Source: Dryococelus australis
Taxonomy: Eukaryota; Arthropoda; Insecta; Phasmatodea; Phasmatidae
DNA length: 64,000 bases
Assembly (NCBI GenBank): GCA_029891345.1
Contig: CM057000.1
Span: forward strand, 136,074,663 to 136,138,662
Direction of reading: 5' to 3'
In this document: positions 23,957-35,000 of the stretch, in pieces
How positions within the stretch are numbered: the first letter of the stretch is position 1
Layout of the letters: each line of letters starts with the position of its first letter
Notes under the pieces: generated by a model
Database searches by the model: none
What the model saw: the letters and a program-made list of their open reading frames with translations, nothing else
Told to the model about the DNA's origin: nothing
Made by a program: the position numbers and the translations under genes

Positions 23957-26302
23957 GATAATGCTGACTCTGGGGGCTCTCTGCCCGGAACCATTTTTGA
24001 AATGGTGAGCCTTCACCTGTGATGCCCAGTCACCCATCTGGAACCCCTTGAAAGCCTTTGGACCCTGTTGCCTCGTCCCATAGGGCAAACGGCTCTGCTT
24101 GTACATCTTCCTGTCATCCGTCCTCAAGCCCGGCTATGGCTCCTGTGGTTCGTACGCTGCCATCCCGGTTACCTATTAATGGTTTGACTGCAGCGGCGTG
24201 CGGTGATGCACCACCCTCGTGTGAAGGCTTGGTGTGCCATTTCCTGATGTGGTCGGCATGATAGAAACGCCCCCGACCTTGTACATAAACTTGGTACGTA
24301 ACTAAACTCACTCTGCGTTGGACTTGTCCCTGCTCTCACACTATGTACCCAAACCAGTTCCCCCTCCACAAAGTGCAGAGGCTGTGTGCTGCATGTTTGT
24401 TCCCCAAGCTGCTTGGCTCTCTGCTTCACTTGCATCCTATAGTTGAGCAAAGGCTTTAAAATACTTAGCCGTGTACGAGGGTGTCACATTATGAAGAGTT
24501 CTGCTAGTGTTGATCCCATGGTGGAGAAGGGAATATTCCTGTATGAGAACAGATCATTATTGAACTGATGCTGTAATGACAGGGTCACCTTCCCTGTCGC
24601 CTGTGAACACATATATTTCAACAGCCCTTATTTACATCCTGCACTACCCTTTCAGCCATTCCATTAGACTGAGGGTGATATAGGGGAATCAAGGCATGAC
24701 ATATACCATTCTTTGCAACGAACAACTTGAATTATTCAGGAGAGAATTAGAGGCCATTGTCAGAAACTATTAACTCGGGAAGTCCATAGGAGCTAAGCAA
24801 TGTTCGGAGTTTCGCTACAGTAGCCTCTGCCGTAATTTAACGCATAAGAAAAACCTCTACCCACTTGGAATGGGCATTTACGACAGTGAGCAAATCTCGA
24901 CCTCCCACCGAAGCAAAGTCCACAGGTATGCGTTGCCACTTTCATGATGTCCATGGCCACTGTTGTAACGGAACCTTTATGGTAGAGGACTGAACACTCT
25001 GGCAGCAATGACAAGACAGTGCCATATCTTCAATTTGGCTGTCAAGTCCTGGCCACCACACATGACTTCGTGCTACCATCGTCATTCGAGTAGCACCAGA
25101 ATGCTCTTCATGCAGGAGAGACAGGATAACATTCTGTAAAGATGCTGGAATGATAACCCGGCATCCCCATAGGACACAATCTTCCTCAACTGTGAGCTCT
25201 GTTCTTCTAGTAAAATACGCAGAGAGTGATTCATCGGGGGTTACACTCCGGCCAGCTGCATGTGGTAAAATCCTTCACTGTGGCAAAAATATGATCCAGA
25301 TTTGTTGTTTGCCCAATATCATCTGTGAGCAACGGCTTACTCATGATGGATGCAAAATATTTTACAGTCTCTGTGAACCCTGACACTGGTAATAATGCAG
25401 TCCTCAGATTCCACAGATCAATAATCTGGCACTGGCAGCCGAGAGAGTGCGTAGACATGGGGAAGGTCTACCCCTGGTTTGTATCTGATTTCATTATCAT
25501 AGGCCAACAACACCACCACCCATCATTGTAATCTCGCTGCGGCCATTTGTGGTGCACCCCGCTGCTCGGAAGAATTACGGTGAGCGGTGTGTGGTCCATC
25601 TTGAGAGTAAACTTGTGACCATAAATGTAGTTGTGAAATTTTTTTACTCCATGGATAATGGCCAAGGTCTCACAATCTGATTGCAAGTAGTCCTTTTCTG
25701 CCGCTGTTAGTGTTTTAGAAACAAACCCAATAGGATGGTCACCATTTTCTCCAACGTGTGAAAGAATCACTCCAACACCTGTTTGGGATGCGTCAGAAGT
25801 CAGTAAAAGTGGCTTGGCTGGGTCAAATTGGACTAGCAGACTAGTGACAAAACCAGCCTTTACTCTCTTGAAAAAGAGTTCTCATATCAACATTCCACTC
25901 CCAAGGCACATTCATTTTCAACAATTCATAAAATGCACTGAATTTACTGGATAACTAGGGAATAAATAACCTATAGTAATTTAATAAGCTACAATTAGCT
26001 CATGGTTCTTCCTTGATTGGCTCTGGTACCTCCTTGATCGCTCTCAATAATTTGTCTGATGGTGCAACTCCTGTGCGATCTATTACACGACCCAAGTAAG
26101 TCACCTGAGACTACAAAAATCTGCATTTTGATGGGTTGACTATAACACAGTGTCTCTTGAACTGAGCCAATACCTTCTCTAATCTTTCCCATGCCAGTTC
26201 AAATGTAGGGCGTGCCACTAAAACATCATCCAAATAGGTCACCACTCCGGAATACCACTGACAATTTGCTCCAACGTGGACTGAAAGATGGCTGGGGCTG
26301 AC
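23957..26302 (-). pseudogene. Ty3/gypsy pol remnant (element A), 3' part
   Basis: The minus strand encodes, in order, the second half of reverse transcriptase, RNase H and integrase. Reverse transcriptase resumes at 26297 with SAPAIFQSTLEQ, then the catalytic YLDDVLV (about 26235) and CHCVIVNPSKCRF-type residues, then YLGRVIDRTGVAPSDK (26100-26040). RNase H runs 25770-25470 (DHPIGFVSKTLTAAEKDYL, then DHTPLT). Integrase shows the H-H-C-C zinc region (EEHSGATR, then CHCCQ) at 25130-25010. All three catalytic acidic positions are seen: VDFAS, VSDNG and MAERVVQ. Its C-terminal part lies at 24450-24170. Stops interrupt every domain, so it is dead. It looks like the K02A2.6-like gypsy group. The reading frame is interrupted by the hAT element that starts at 26303. 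Confidence 0.88.
26295..26302. repeat. 8-bp target-site duplication of the hAT element (left)
   Basis: GGGCTGAC matches GGACTGAC at 28838-28845 at seven of eight positions. Removing the hAT element and one copy restores an unbroken gypsy reverse transcriptase alignment. Confidence 0.85.
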
Positions 26303-28837
26303 CAATAGCATAGCAAGGTCAGGTGGTACCTGGTGCAGAACATTTTTTGCACCCCCCTCCCCCCCAACACACACAAAATGAAATTATTGAAAGTAAAAAT
26401 AAAAACTTACAGTCGCAAGTGTCATTTTCTGGCTTATTTACTAAACATTGAGAGAATATGCACATAAAATCTTTTTTTCCTAACTTTGTTCTCTGCAAAT
26501 TTTGAAATCACATAATATAAATCAACTCCTTTCGCTGCATTATTTTCAGTTTACAGATGGCTAAGCCAGAGAGCCTGGTGTGACTAACAGAGGAACTAAG
26601 ATAACTCTTGATTCATTTTAGTTTAGAAAAACTCCTCTCACATAAGAATCTTAAAGGTCATGTCCTCCTGGTTGGAGCAATTTCCCCGTTTGAGGCCGAG
26701 AAGTGCAAGAGCTGTAAGGACTACATTGCCATGTGCTACAAGTGTGCCATCGCTGCTATGCACAGGGCTCTGGATTGGCGTGCAGTGTTCTCCTAATGCT
26801 GCATGTACCTATGGGACTTTAAGCAGTGAGCCTATAATTTTATTGGTGGAAAGTTTGCAACAAGGTATAGTGCATTCCCCTAGAGTACTTTTGTGTGTAT
26901 AAAATGTGTATATTTTGAGATATAAAGCTTTCAAAAAGCCACTTTTAATCACGATGAAGTGCTCTTAAATTGTGTTACTAATTTGCGTGATGATGTCTTA
27001 AAAGTAATTGACAGGCATAGTCTGAAGTATGTGATCTTTTCGTGACTTAGCGCATTGAACCCACGTTTTATAGTTATGCGGATTTCAAACATACTGTAAC
27101 GCAGTTCGGGTGCCAGGTAGGTGGGCCCCTTAAAGCTAAAGTCAGTTGAGGTGCAGAATTTGAAAGTTCATATTCAACAATAAACTCTAAAAATCTTAAA
27201 GACGACAATTCCAGAGAATCTTCTTTTGAAACTTCGGCAGCTTGTAGATGTCTTCTTAGTCGTGGAATCTCTCTAAGGAGACCATCTTCAGAAAGTTTAT
27301 CATAGTGTTACATGAGACGCCTGAGGGGCGTATCTGAGTTCATGAGGGATGAAGGTCTTAATAAATAAAAAATAACTAAATTTGATTTCTACTTTATTTA
27401 CACAGCTATTATTTACAATATTAAATTATCTGTCTCCACTATTACTCTTCTTATCTGACAGTGAGCGTAACATTTAATGTCTATTTCAACTCTAATTAAT
27501 GTCCTTCCTTAGTGTCTCTGTTTGGTTACATTCAATTATCTCATACTCATTATTAACACATGTTCAGTCTATCTGTTGCCAACATTTGTAATGTCTTTCA
27601 ATCACGCATCTAGTCCGATAGTATAGCCTGCCAGCCACATTTCTGCTTGATACTAGCAGTCACAGATTGTCCTCCCGTTGGTCACTTCTCTCGCTGCTCG
27701 TCTTCTATCGCTCGGAACTCAGCCACTCATTCACTCAACAACTCCTCGGTTTGGAGGCCTCTTACATTTTTACACTGTTCGCCCTCACCATCTGGAAGGT
27801 TCGACACACCCCGTGTCGCGCTGAGAGAACTAGGTCATTAATCCACAGTATTCTTCAGAAAAATGCAGAAATAAATACAACCTGTGGAAGTTCGTCTTCT
27901 GAAGTTGTGATCAGTTTCTTGAACTCGAGAACTGCAAACCGAGCTGATATACTTACCATGTCTTTACAGCGATGTCAGTTTCTTGATAAACCTGCCATTG
28001 AACTCCAACATTAATCTTTTCAATTCTTCATTCAATGTGAGTGGTACATCTTGAGTTTATTCTCCAGACATAATTTTCTTCTTTCTGACAGTTCTTCTTT
28101 TCAATAAAGGAACGTCCATCTCTCCACAAGCGTTATTGTAAACTGTAGTGCTAGCTTCACGATCATATTTCTTTTGTCTTTCCAAAAATATCTTAATTAT
28201 TCTCATTTTGGTAGCACACTTCTCAAAACTGGTTCCAACATTCTATAGGTATTTTTGAGTGTGATTTACTTCTTCTAAGACATTAACCCAGAAATACAAA
28301 AAAAAATCATATACTACTAGAATAAAAGCATTTAGACTGCTCCTCTGGTTTCAACAGTTTCTGTGGGATCACATAGTTCTTCTGTGGCATCAACAATCTT
28401 CTTTAAATTAGCATGTACAGCATTTAAAGCTTCATAGTGAGCACTCCATCTTTTTCTGAAAGTTTCTTAACTGTAACTCCAACATTAGTTACAATGATCG
28501 TCCATCATCTGTACGTGGGAAATTATAAAAAGCAGTACAGATTTTCTAAGGGCCCAAAAAAAGGTAACACATTGTGAAACAGTTGCAAAAGACTGCACTC
28601 CACACAGATTAAGAAAAGGATTTCTGCAAGGAACAAATTATGCTTTAGGATTAAGTTTATGAATCCTCGCCTGGGTTTCAGAGTTATTGTCAGACAAAGG
28701 TATTGACTTGTTTAAAATGACATTAAAAAAAGTGTCGTGAGTCCAAAAAAAATTAAATTGTTGCAATTTTGTCACCCCCCTCAGTGATGACACCCAAGGC
28801 GGTGCGCACCCCCTGCACCACCCTTCCTCCACCCCTG
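26303..28837 (-). mobile_element. hAT-like transposon (ZMYM1-like transposase) nested in gypsy element A
   Basis: The element is 2.54 kb. Its ends are CAATAGCATAGCAAGG (left, plus strand) and CAGGGGTGGAGGAAGG (right, minus strand), both derivable from a CAGTGGCGTAGCAAGG-type hAT terminus. It is flanked by 8-bp duplications, GGGCTGAC (26295-26302) and GGACTGAC (28838-28845), with one mismatch; 8 bp is the hAT hallmark. Minus-strand remnants of a zinc-finger-MYM/hAT transposase are visible. One is FRKRWSAHYEALNAVHANLK with DATEELCDPTETVETRGA at about 28470-28350. The other is the dimerisation motif ERSFSKLK at 26640-26617, followed by a stop and RLSGLAI. Many stops make it inactive. Confidence 0.88.
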
Positions 28838-28980
28838 GGACTGACTACAATCCAAACTGCAGTCTTGTGAACCTGTATAGCCCCTTTTGTATGTTTATGG
28901 TTAACAAGGGTTGCGACTCCTCTGCTACTTTCAACTGTTGGTATGCTGATGATAAATCCAGGACCAAGAATTAACACCGT
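28838..28980 (-). pseudogene. Ty3/gypsy reverse transcriptase remnant (element A), 5' part beyond the hAT insertion
   Basis: On the minus strand LVLDLSSAYQQLKVAEESQ (28960-28905), LLTINIQKGLYRFTRLQFGL and a stop run directly up to the hAT boundary. The missing next residues, SAPAIFQ, resume on the far side at 26297. These are the palm motifs of gypsy reverse transcriptase, with the first catalytic Asp in LDLSSAY. Upstream of about 28980 the similarity ends. The N-terminal part of the reverse transcriptase, protease, gag and 5' LTR are not joined to it. Confidence 0.85.
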
Positions 28981-28984
28981 CTTA

Positions 28985-31900
28985 GCTCGGCAGCATTCGT
29001 CCTGCTACGAGGTTCTCAGCTTGAGATTCAGTAGAAGAGCATCTTAATGACCGCGCGAAGCACCTTTTTGCGATTCCAGTGCCATCTAGCAGTGTGCACT
29101 TACTCAAAGTGTAGTTCATTTTATCGCCACCGAGCCATCGATCTTGTGCACATCTGCGTGAGTGACACAGACCGTACGGGCATTCTTGAGACTGCTACCT
29201 AAAAGACATCCACGCAAGTTAGTCTCTCCACTTTACTGCACTGCATGATGGACTGTAATTTGTTAGGATGATTGTCCGACTACCCTGTAACCAGCTACTC
29301 TGTTATGTAGAGTTTTTTTTTGTTATTTTGTGGTGTTGGTGATGAAATCACCAGGTGTCGGCGACAGTATTTTTGCCACCTAGCATCTCGTTATCCCTTC
29401 AACTGGTTAAGTTTTCTTCCAACGTTTGGTTAATCATTTTCTCTCGAGGCTAGGACGCGTTAATAATAATTCCTTTTTCTGTGCATTAATTTGTTGCAGA
29501 GGATATTAGTTAAATAACTTTCAAACAAGGTTTTCAACATTTCGGCAACCCTCAGCTGTAGTGTTCGGTCTTGTTGCTGCTCTGCGTTCCCCGTTGGGAA
29601 TGGCAGCGACGAGAGATTTGTATCAACAGGCAGCACGACTCTTGTGGTGACTGGATTTGTAGACTAACGACCAAGATATATACGCAGATATGAGCCACAA
29701 GAAAATTCTTTTTAACAGTTTTTACAGTTTATGAGCAGATGATTCTTGGTTCACAGGAACTGATAAATGTATACTTCATAATACCTTTATTTTTAAAAAA
29801 TGTTTTCCATTGTTTGCAAGAAGAGTCAAATATGTTAACGTGATTAAATGGTGTATGATGCAATGAAAGTCACAAAGGCAATAACTATTTAATATATAAA
29901 AGCAAAAATGTTTTTATCCTTGCATAAATTATTCTTGATATAGCCTTTTTTTAATTATGTGGTAATTCAGTAATTTTTTGTTACTAATGAATGATTTAAA
30001 GAAAAGATCTATGGATGTCATATAAATTAGTTACTGTAGACAAAAGAAAGAAAAATACATCGCCAGCACCATTTCATTACTCAGCTAATTTAATTTAATT
30101 CAATTGCTTAATATCGATCCTCGCAATAACTTAAATCTCACTAACCAGATTATTATTTGTGTTGTAATCAGTAATAGATTTGCACTCTACCACTGCTCAG
30201 TATGCTTGGTTCCAATATTATTTTCTTATTTAAAATAAAATATAATTAAATAAAGTTAGCAGATTTCTTTTTGTTAATTAAAGTGTGGTATCAGTACATT
30301 ACACAGTATATTTCTTGATGATAAACAAGTGCAAGTACCTCTGAGAAATCACTATCATTTTATGAAAATATAATTTAGAAATCAGACATAAAAATATACA
30401 TGGAAATTTGACAAATATTATTTCCACATATTGACATGCACTCAGCATGCCTGTATTCATAATCAAATACACGTTCAAAACATCCCTGGTGTCATTTTAA
30501 TTTGATCAGTCTTTGTCACTGAAAAAGAAAAGTCTTGAGGTGTTACACTATTGTTCTTCCACCCGCTAATCAAAAAAACAACTCACAATAATTGAGCAAA
30601 ACCAAAGAAGCAAACCATATGAAAAGATCATGCAAAACAAAATTCCTGGCAGTTAACCAGACCACTACTTTGAAATACTTTTGAATAGCTTTGTAAATGC
30701 ATTTGAGATTCCTTAATTATTTTTCATATCCTAAAATAATATTTGTGGGATTTGACTTGGAATTGATTATTAAAATAAATTCAAATTTCACAGTGATCAT
30801 ATTTATTTGTGCTTTGGTTACAAAATATTACAAAAAAACTTTGAAAGTGCCATCATGTTACAGTTCATTTCATGACAGGCATTGAAATAAAACATTTTCT
30901 TTAATTTGTAAACCTCTCAGAAACACTTTTTTTTTATATATAGAGGAATAAATAGTTTCTTTTGAATGAAAATATATTTGTATTTTTCATATTTATTTCT
31001 TCTACCAAAGTTAGGATATGCATGAGATACGATATGTTATAAAAGTATCAATGTATAAGTATATATAAATGCTTTAAAATATCTACTAAAGTCACAATTT
31101 TCTTATCACTGGTCCACTATACAAACTTCAAATGCAGTTAAAGCCTTATAGTTCAAATAGTAATGCCAGTCACTTATAATGTAATGTCACCATTCTTCTT
31201 AGATATCAGCTAGATATTTCAATAACAAATGTTGAGCATCTTAAAACAACTGTCAAGCTCATAAACATTAAAAGTTGACAAATGTACAACACACATTAAA
31301 GGACAAAAATATAACATCTTGTTACGAACACTCAGTTCACATGATTATGTATTTTGTTCACGCTAGAATTCCTAACAGCATTTTTACTCTGAAATAAAAA
31401 AATGCATGCAATACGAAGCTGCAAACTGAAAAAGAAGGTTTAAAAATATGTAACACCACAAGCCCTACATAAAATAGAAACACTGACTCAAGATGGATAC
31501 TGAAGGCAAAATGGTTGAATAGCTGCCTGCTGTTACATACCGTACGTACTGCACATTCACAATGAGATATTTGTAGCACAGCAATTTTATACATTTGCTT
31601 CGAACTGCTGCAGTTAGAATATTTCCGTCAATAGCTATTTTTTTAAAGGTATTTTGAGATAAAACATTATCTGTTGTTAAAAATCTGTGAATCCAAACAA
31701 TGAATACTATTTTTAAAACTGGACCAGTAGATCGGTTTTGGGCTGGATACACGAGACAGACAGCAGAGGTGGTCAATATGGTTTTGTGAACATTAAATAC
31801 ATGTACAAGGCCTCAACCTGTTTGAAACCCAATGGAGAATCAAAAAAAAGATGTGACTGTCATATGCTTTGCCTCAAGTTACAAAGGCAACTTTTTTTTT

Positions 31901-33670
31901 GTCAGTTATGAAAAAGTAGCAGAAGTGCTGTTGTTTTGCTAATGTGTCGTTCGACACAGCTGTTCTGACACATGAAACCAATGAAAGTCATGCTGTTTGT
32001 ATTTGTAAAGTAAGCTGTTAAAATATTACCACAGAGAGATGACTGTGGCATTTTATGTGCACGTGTACTTCAAGAAGTGTGATATTGTTTTCAAGATAAG
32101 AACTGCCACATCCACACTGGACACATGCAAAAACTATATTTTTAAAGTTTACAGGTTACTTAAAATAACTGTTGCAGTAAACTATGTTATGTTTACTGAA
32201 GTACCAAATATACCTGAGTAGCTGTTTTAGTATGGATAATCGTCGTAAACAAATTGCATAAAAAACTCAGATAATAAATATGTATATTTCTTGAATAAAA
32301 ACTAGTGCTGAGCTGAAACAGATACCCAATATTAATAATCTGGTAATATTCAATTGATAGTCAAAAGTACAATCAATAGGATCAATAGTATCAGCAAGAA
32401 TATGAAGTTAACCTAGTCATAAATGTGACGTGACAATCGAAAAATTGGTTTAAAATGCTATTTACAAATTATTATCCTACGAAAATAATTACTCCACGTA
32501 CATGTTTTGTTTACATTACTACTCATAACTCTGAAAAATCATTAAAAGTTTAACCCCAACATATTTTAACATTGAAAAATTGGAGGTGCTCCCTGTTGGC
32601 CATTCAGTTTTCTCTGTTTTGTTTGTGTTTTGAAAACTACACCACTGTAGTTCATGTTGTAACATAATGGCCAGGTTGAGGTGAATTTTAATTAATTTAT
32701 GTGTATGGACAAGATTTAAAATTTTTTAAAGTGAAAATAATTTGGAATGAATCTGAAAAGTGATGTGTGGAATTTCTTTACAGTTAGCACCAGCAAGAAA
32801 ATAAGGCATTGTGCAATGATATTTGCATATGCCTTGTGTTTTGGTGTGAAAATAGCAGTTGGCTTCATTCAATTTCTAATTTGAAGTGACCTTAAAAAGC
32901 AGGATATTTTAAAAAATGGGCTACTTCTTTTTTTTAAGATATAGGTAACAACTTTGTCTAAGGTTTCGGGGCAATCAGCAAATGCTTTGACCAAGTGAAA
33001 ACCTGCTGTGATCAAGTTACATCAGAAATGTTACAAAAAAAAAACATCTTTTTATACCTCCTTTGTATAAATGGATAAATGATCTAAGGAAATAACAATG
33101 CTTGCAAAAAATTATTTGCACTGATTTTGAGCCACAAAATGATATCTCTTCATACAATTATTGAATATCAATACCTCATTTCTAGCATGCCAGTTATGTC
33201 CTGAGGTCACCTACACAGGCACGCAAAAGCTGGATGGCACCCCTTACGAACACCGGGTCAAATTGTGCACCCTTCCACCCCCTTGGCACATCACTAGTAA
33301 CCACCTGTTTGCTTTGACTTGGCGGCAGGCAATTCCCCGGTAATGGAGATAATACATTGTACCAGACAGCGTCACACCAAATTTTAATATGTTCAAACAG
33401 TGCCTGATAATTAAGGAACCATAAACCCAGGGAAATTTTAAATAATTCTTAAGGTGGTTGACTACCTGTCACTTGAACTATATTGCAGAATGTTCAAAAT
33501 ACTAATTTTTTGATTAAACTATTAAACATGTCCCCTATGTGTTTACCTTGGTATGCCTGCGAGCATGGGGAGGACAATGGACAGTGACAGTTGGTAGCGT
33601 GACCCGGTGGCAGTAAGATGTTATTGACATGGTAAATGTATGATTCAGTGTGAAATAAAGGAAAAGATTG
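28985..33670. other. Long plain intron stretch
   Basis: 29000-29650 is moderately GC-rich, with words such as CCAGTGCCATCTAGCAGTG that are typical of old insect repeats, but it is unclassified. 29700-33150 is strongly AT-rich with no recognised gene, RNA or repeat. 33190-33350 is a GC-rich patch (GGTCACCTACACAGG, CACCGGGTCAAATTGTGCACC) of repeat type, not classified. The stretch up to 33670 probably includes the LTR of the gypsy gag fragment that follows. Confidence 0.4.
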
Positions 33671-33672
33671 TG

Positions 33673-33692
33673 CAGTGGCGACGAGGATGGGA
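33673..33692 (+). other. Candidate LTR end and tRNA primer-binding site of gypsy fragment B
   Basis: GATTGTGCA is followed by GTGGCGACGAGGATGGGAT, 32 bases before the gag start. A sequence beginning TGGCGAC just after a CA is the usual place and form of a Ty3/gypsy primer-binding site. An AATAAA at 33656 precedes it, as in LTRs. Confidence 0.5.
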
Positions 33693-33722
33693 TGTACATG
33701 TTTGTACAAATAAGGTGCGAGT

Positions 33723-35000
33723 ATGTCTGGTTTCAAGGCCGAAAAGTTTGTGCCGAGTGAAGATTCGCGGGAGTCTTACTTAGAAAGGTTAGAGCAGTTG
33801 TTTATCGCAAATGATGTTGGCGATACAGAAAGTGAATGTGCAAAACAAAGAGCAATTTTGATTTTGTCTATAGGAAAAGAAACTTACGAAATGCTTCGCA
33901 GTTCGTCGGCCCCAAAAAAACCTCAAGAACAAAGTTATGCCGAGTTGGTAAAAATTTTGACAAGCCATTTTGCTCCTAAGTCTTCAGCCATAGCTGAACA
34001 CCATTCCTTCCACAAATGTGTGCAGCAGGACAATGAAGCAGTGGCAGAGTTCGTTGTTTCTTTGAGGAAACTCACTTGTTCTTGCAATTTCGGTTCGTTC
34101 CTTGATAATGCCTTGCAGGAATCAGTTTGTCGTGGGTTTGAGGAATAAAGACATAACTCACCGATTATATCTAGAAGATGATGATTTAACCTTTGAAAAG
34201 GCGGTAAACCTAGCAACGATGCATGAAGCCGCAACAGGAAATTTAGGCCGAAAAACATTAAGTGCGGGAGAAGAAAACACTACACAAGAAGTTCATGTTG
34301 CCAAAGTGCGTGGTCACAGTTGGCCTAATGCCGAAAGTGTACGGGGTAGTCAGAAAATTAATGGTGGACACAAGTTTCAGATGCAAGACAATAAACTGGT
34401 TGACACTTACACAATGCGATGCACGTCTTGTGGTAAGGAGGGGCACGTACAACGGGACTGTTGTTTTCGGACCTACTGATGCCATAATTGCAACACGCCT
34501 GGGCATCTAAAGAATATGTGTCCCAACCTAAGTGCTGGAAGACAGGGTGGGGCAGTTTTTCACAATTACATTTTGAGTGAAGAAAGTGATAACATAGGAA
34601 CAAGTGAAAATGAGTTTGCAGCTCTTCCAGTTAATGGATACAGACCGGAAACCGTGGGTGTTACCAGTGTACATAGGACATTGGATATGGAGGTTGATAG
34701 TGGCGCAGCCATATCTGCAGTTTCCGAGGTAACCTATAAGAACAGTTTTCACAACTACCTACTAAGGAAAACTTCACTCCGCCTTAAGTCCTATACGAGT
34801 GACCTCATTACCCCATGTGGTGTGATAGAGGTCCCTGTGAAGTACCGAAGCCAGAAGGAAGACCTGAAGTTGAAGTTGTATGTCATTCCAAATGGGGGCC
34901 CCCCTTACTGGGAAGAGACTGGTGTCAAGTGCTCAACTTACCCATGCAATTCCTTAATGTTGTTAGTCTTTCTCCGGCACCTATTCCAGAAACGTCATTA
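33723..35000 (+). pseudogene. Ty3/gypsy gag-protease remnant (element B)
   Basis: The first frame (33723-34148) begins MSGFKAEKFVPSEDSRESYL and has the helical capsid-type sequence of gypsy Gag (QSYAELVKILTSHFAPK). A frameshift near 34120 moves to a frame with RLYLEDDDLTFEKAV. Two CCHC zinc knuckles follow, CTSCGKEGHVQRDC at about 34420 and CHNCNTPGHLKNMC at about 34480, with a stop just before the second. The aspartic protease shows MEVDSGAAISAVS (34690) and, after another frameshift near 34890, GPPLLGRDW. Similarity ends around 35000 before any reverse transcriptase, so only the 5' third of an element remains. Gag packages the RNA, and the protease would cut the polyprotein; neither can work here. 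Confidence 0.88.
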
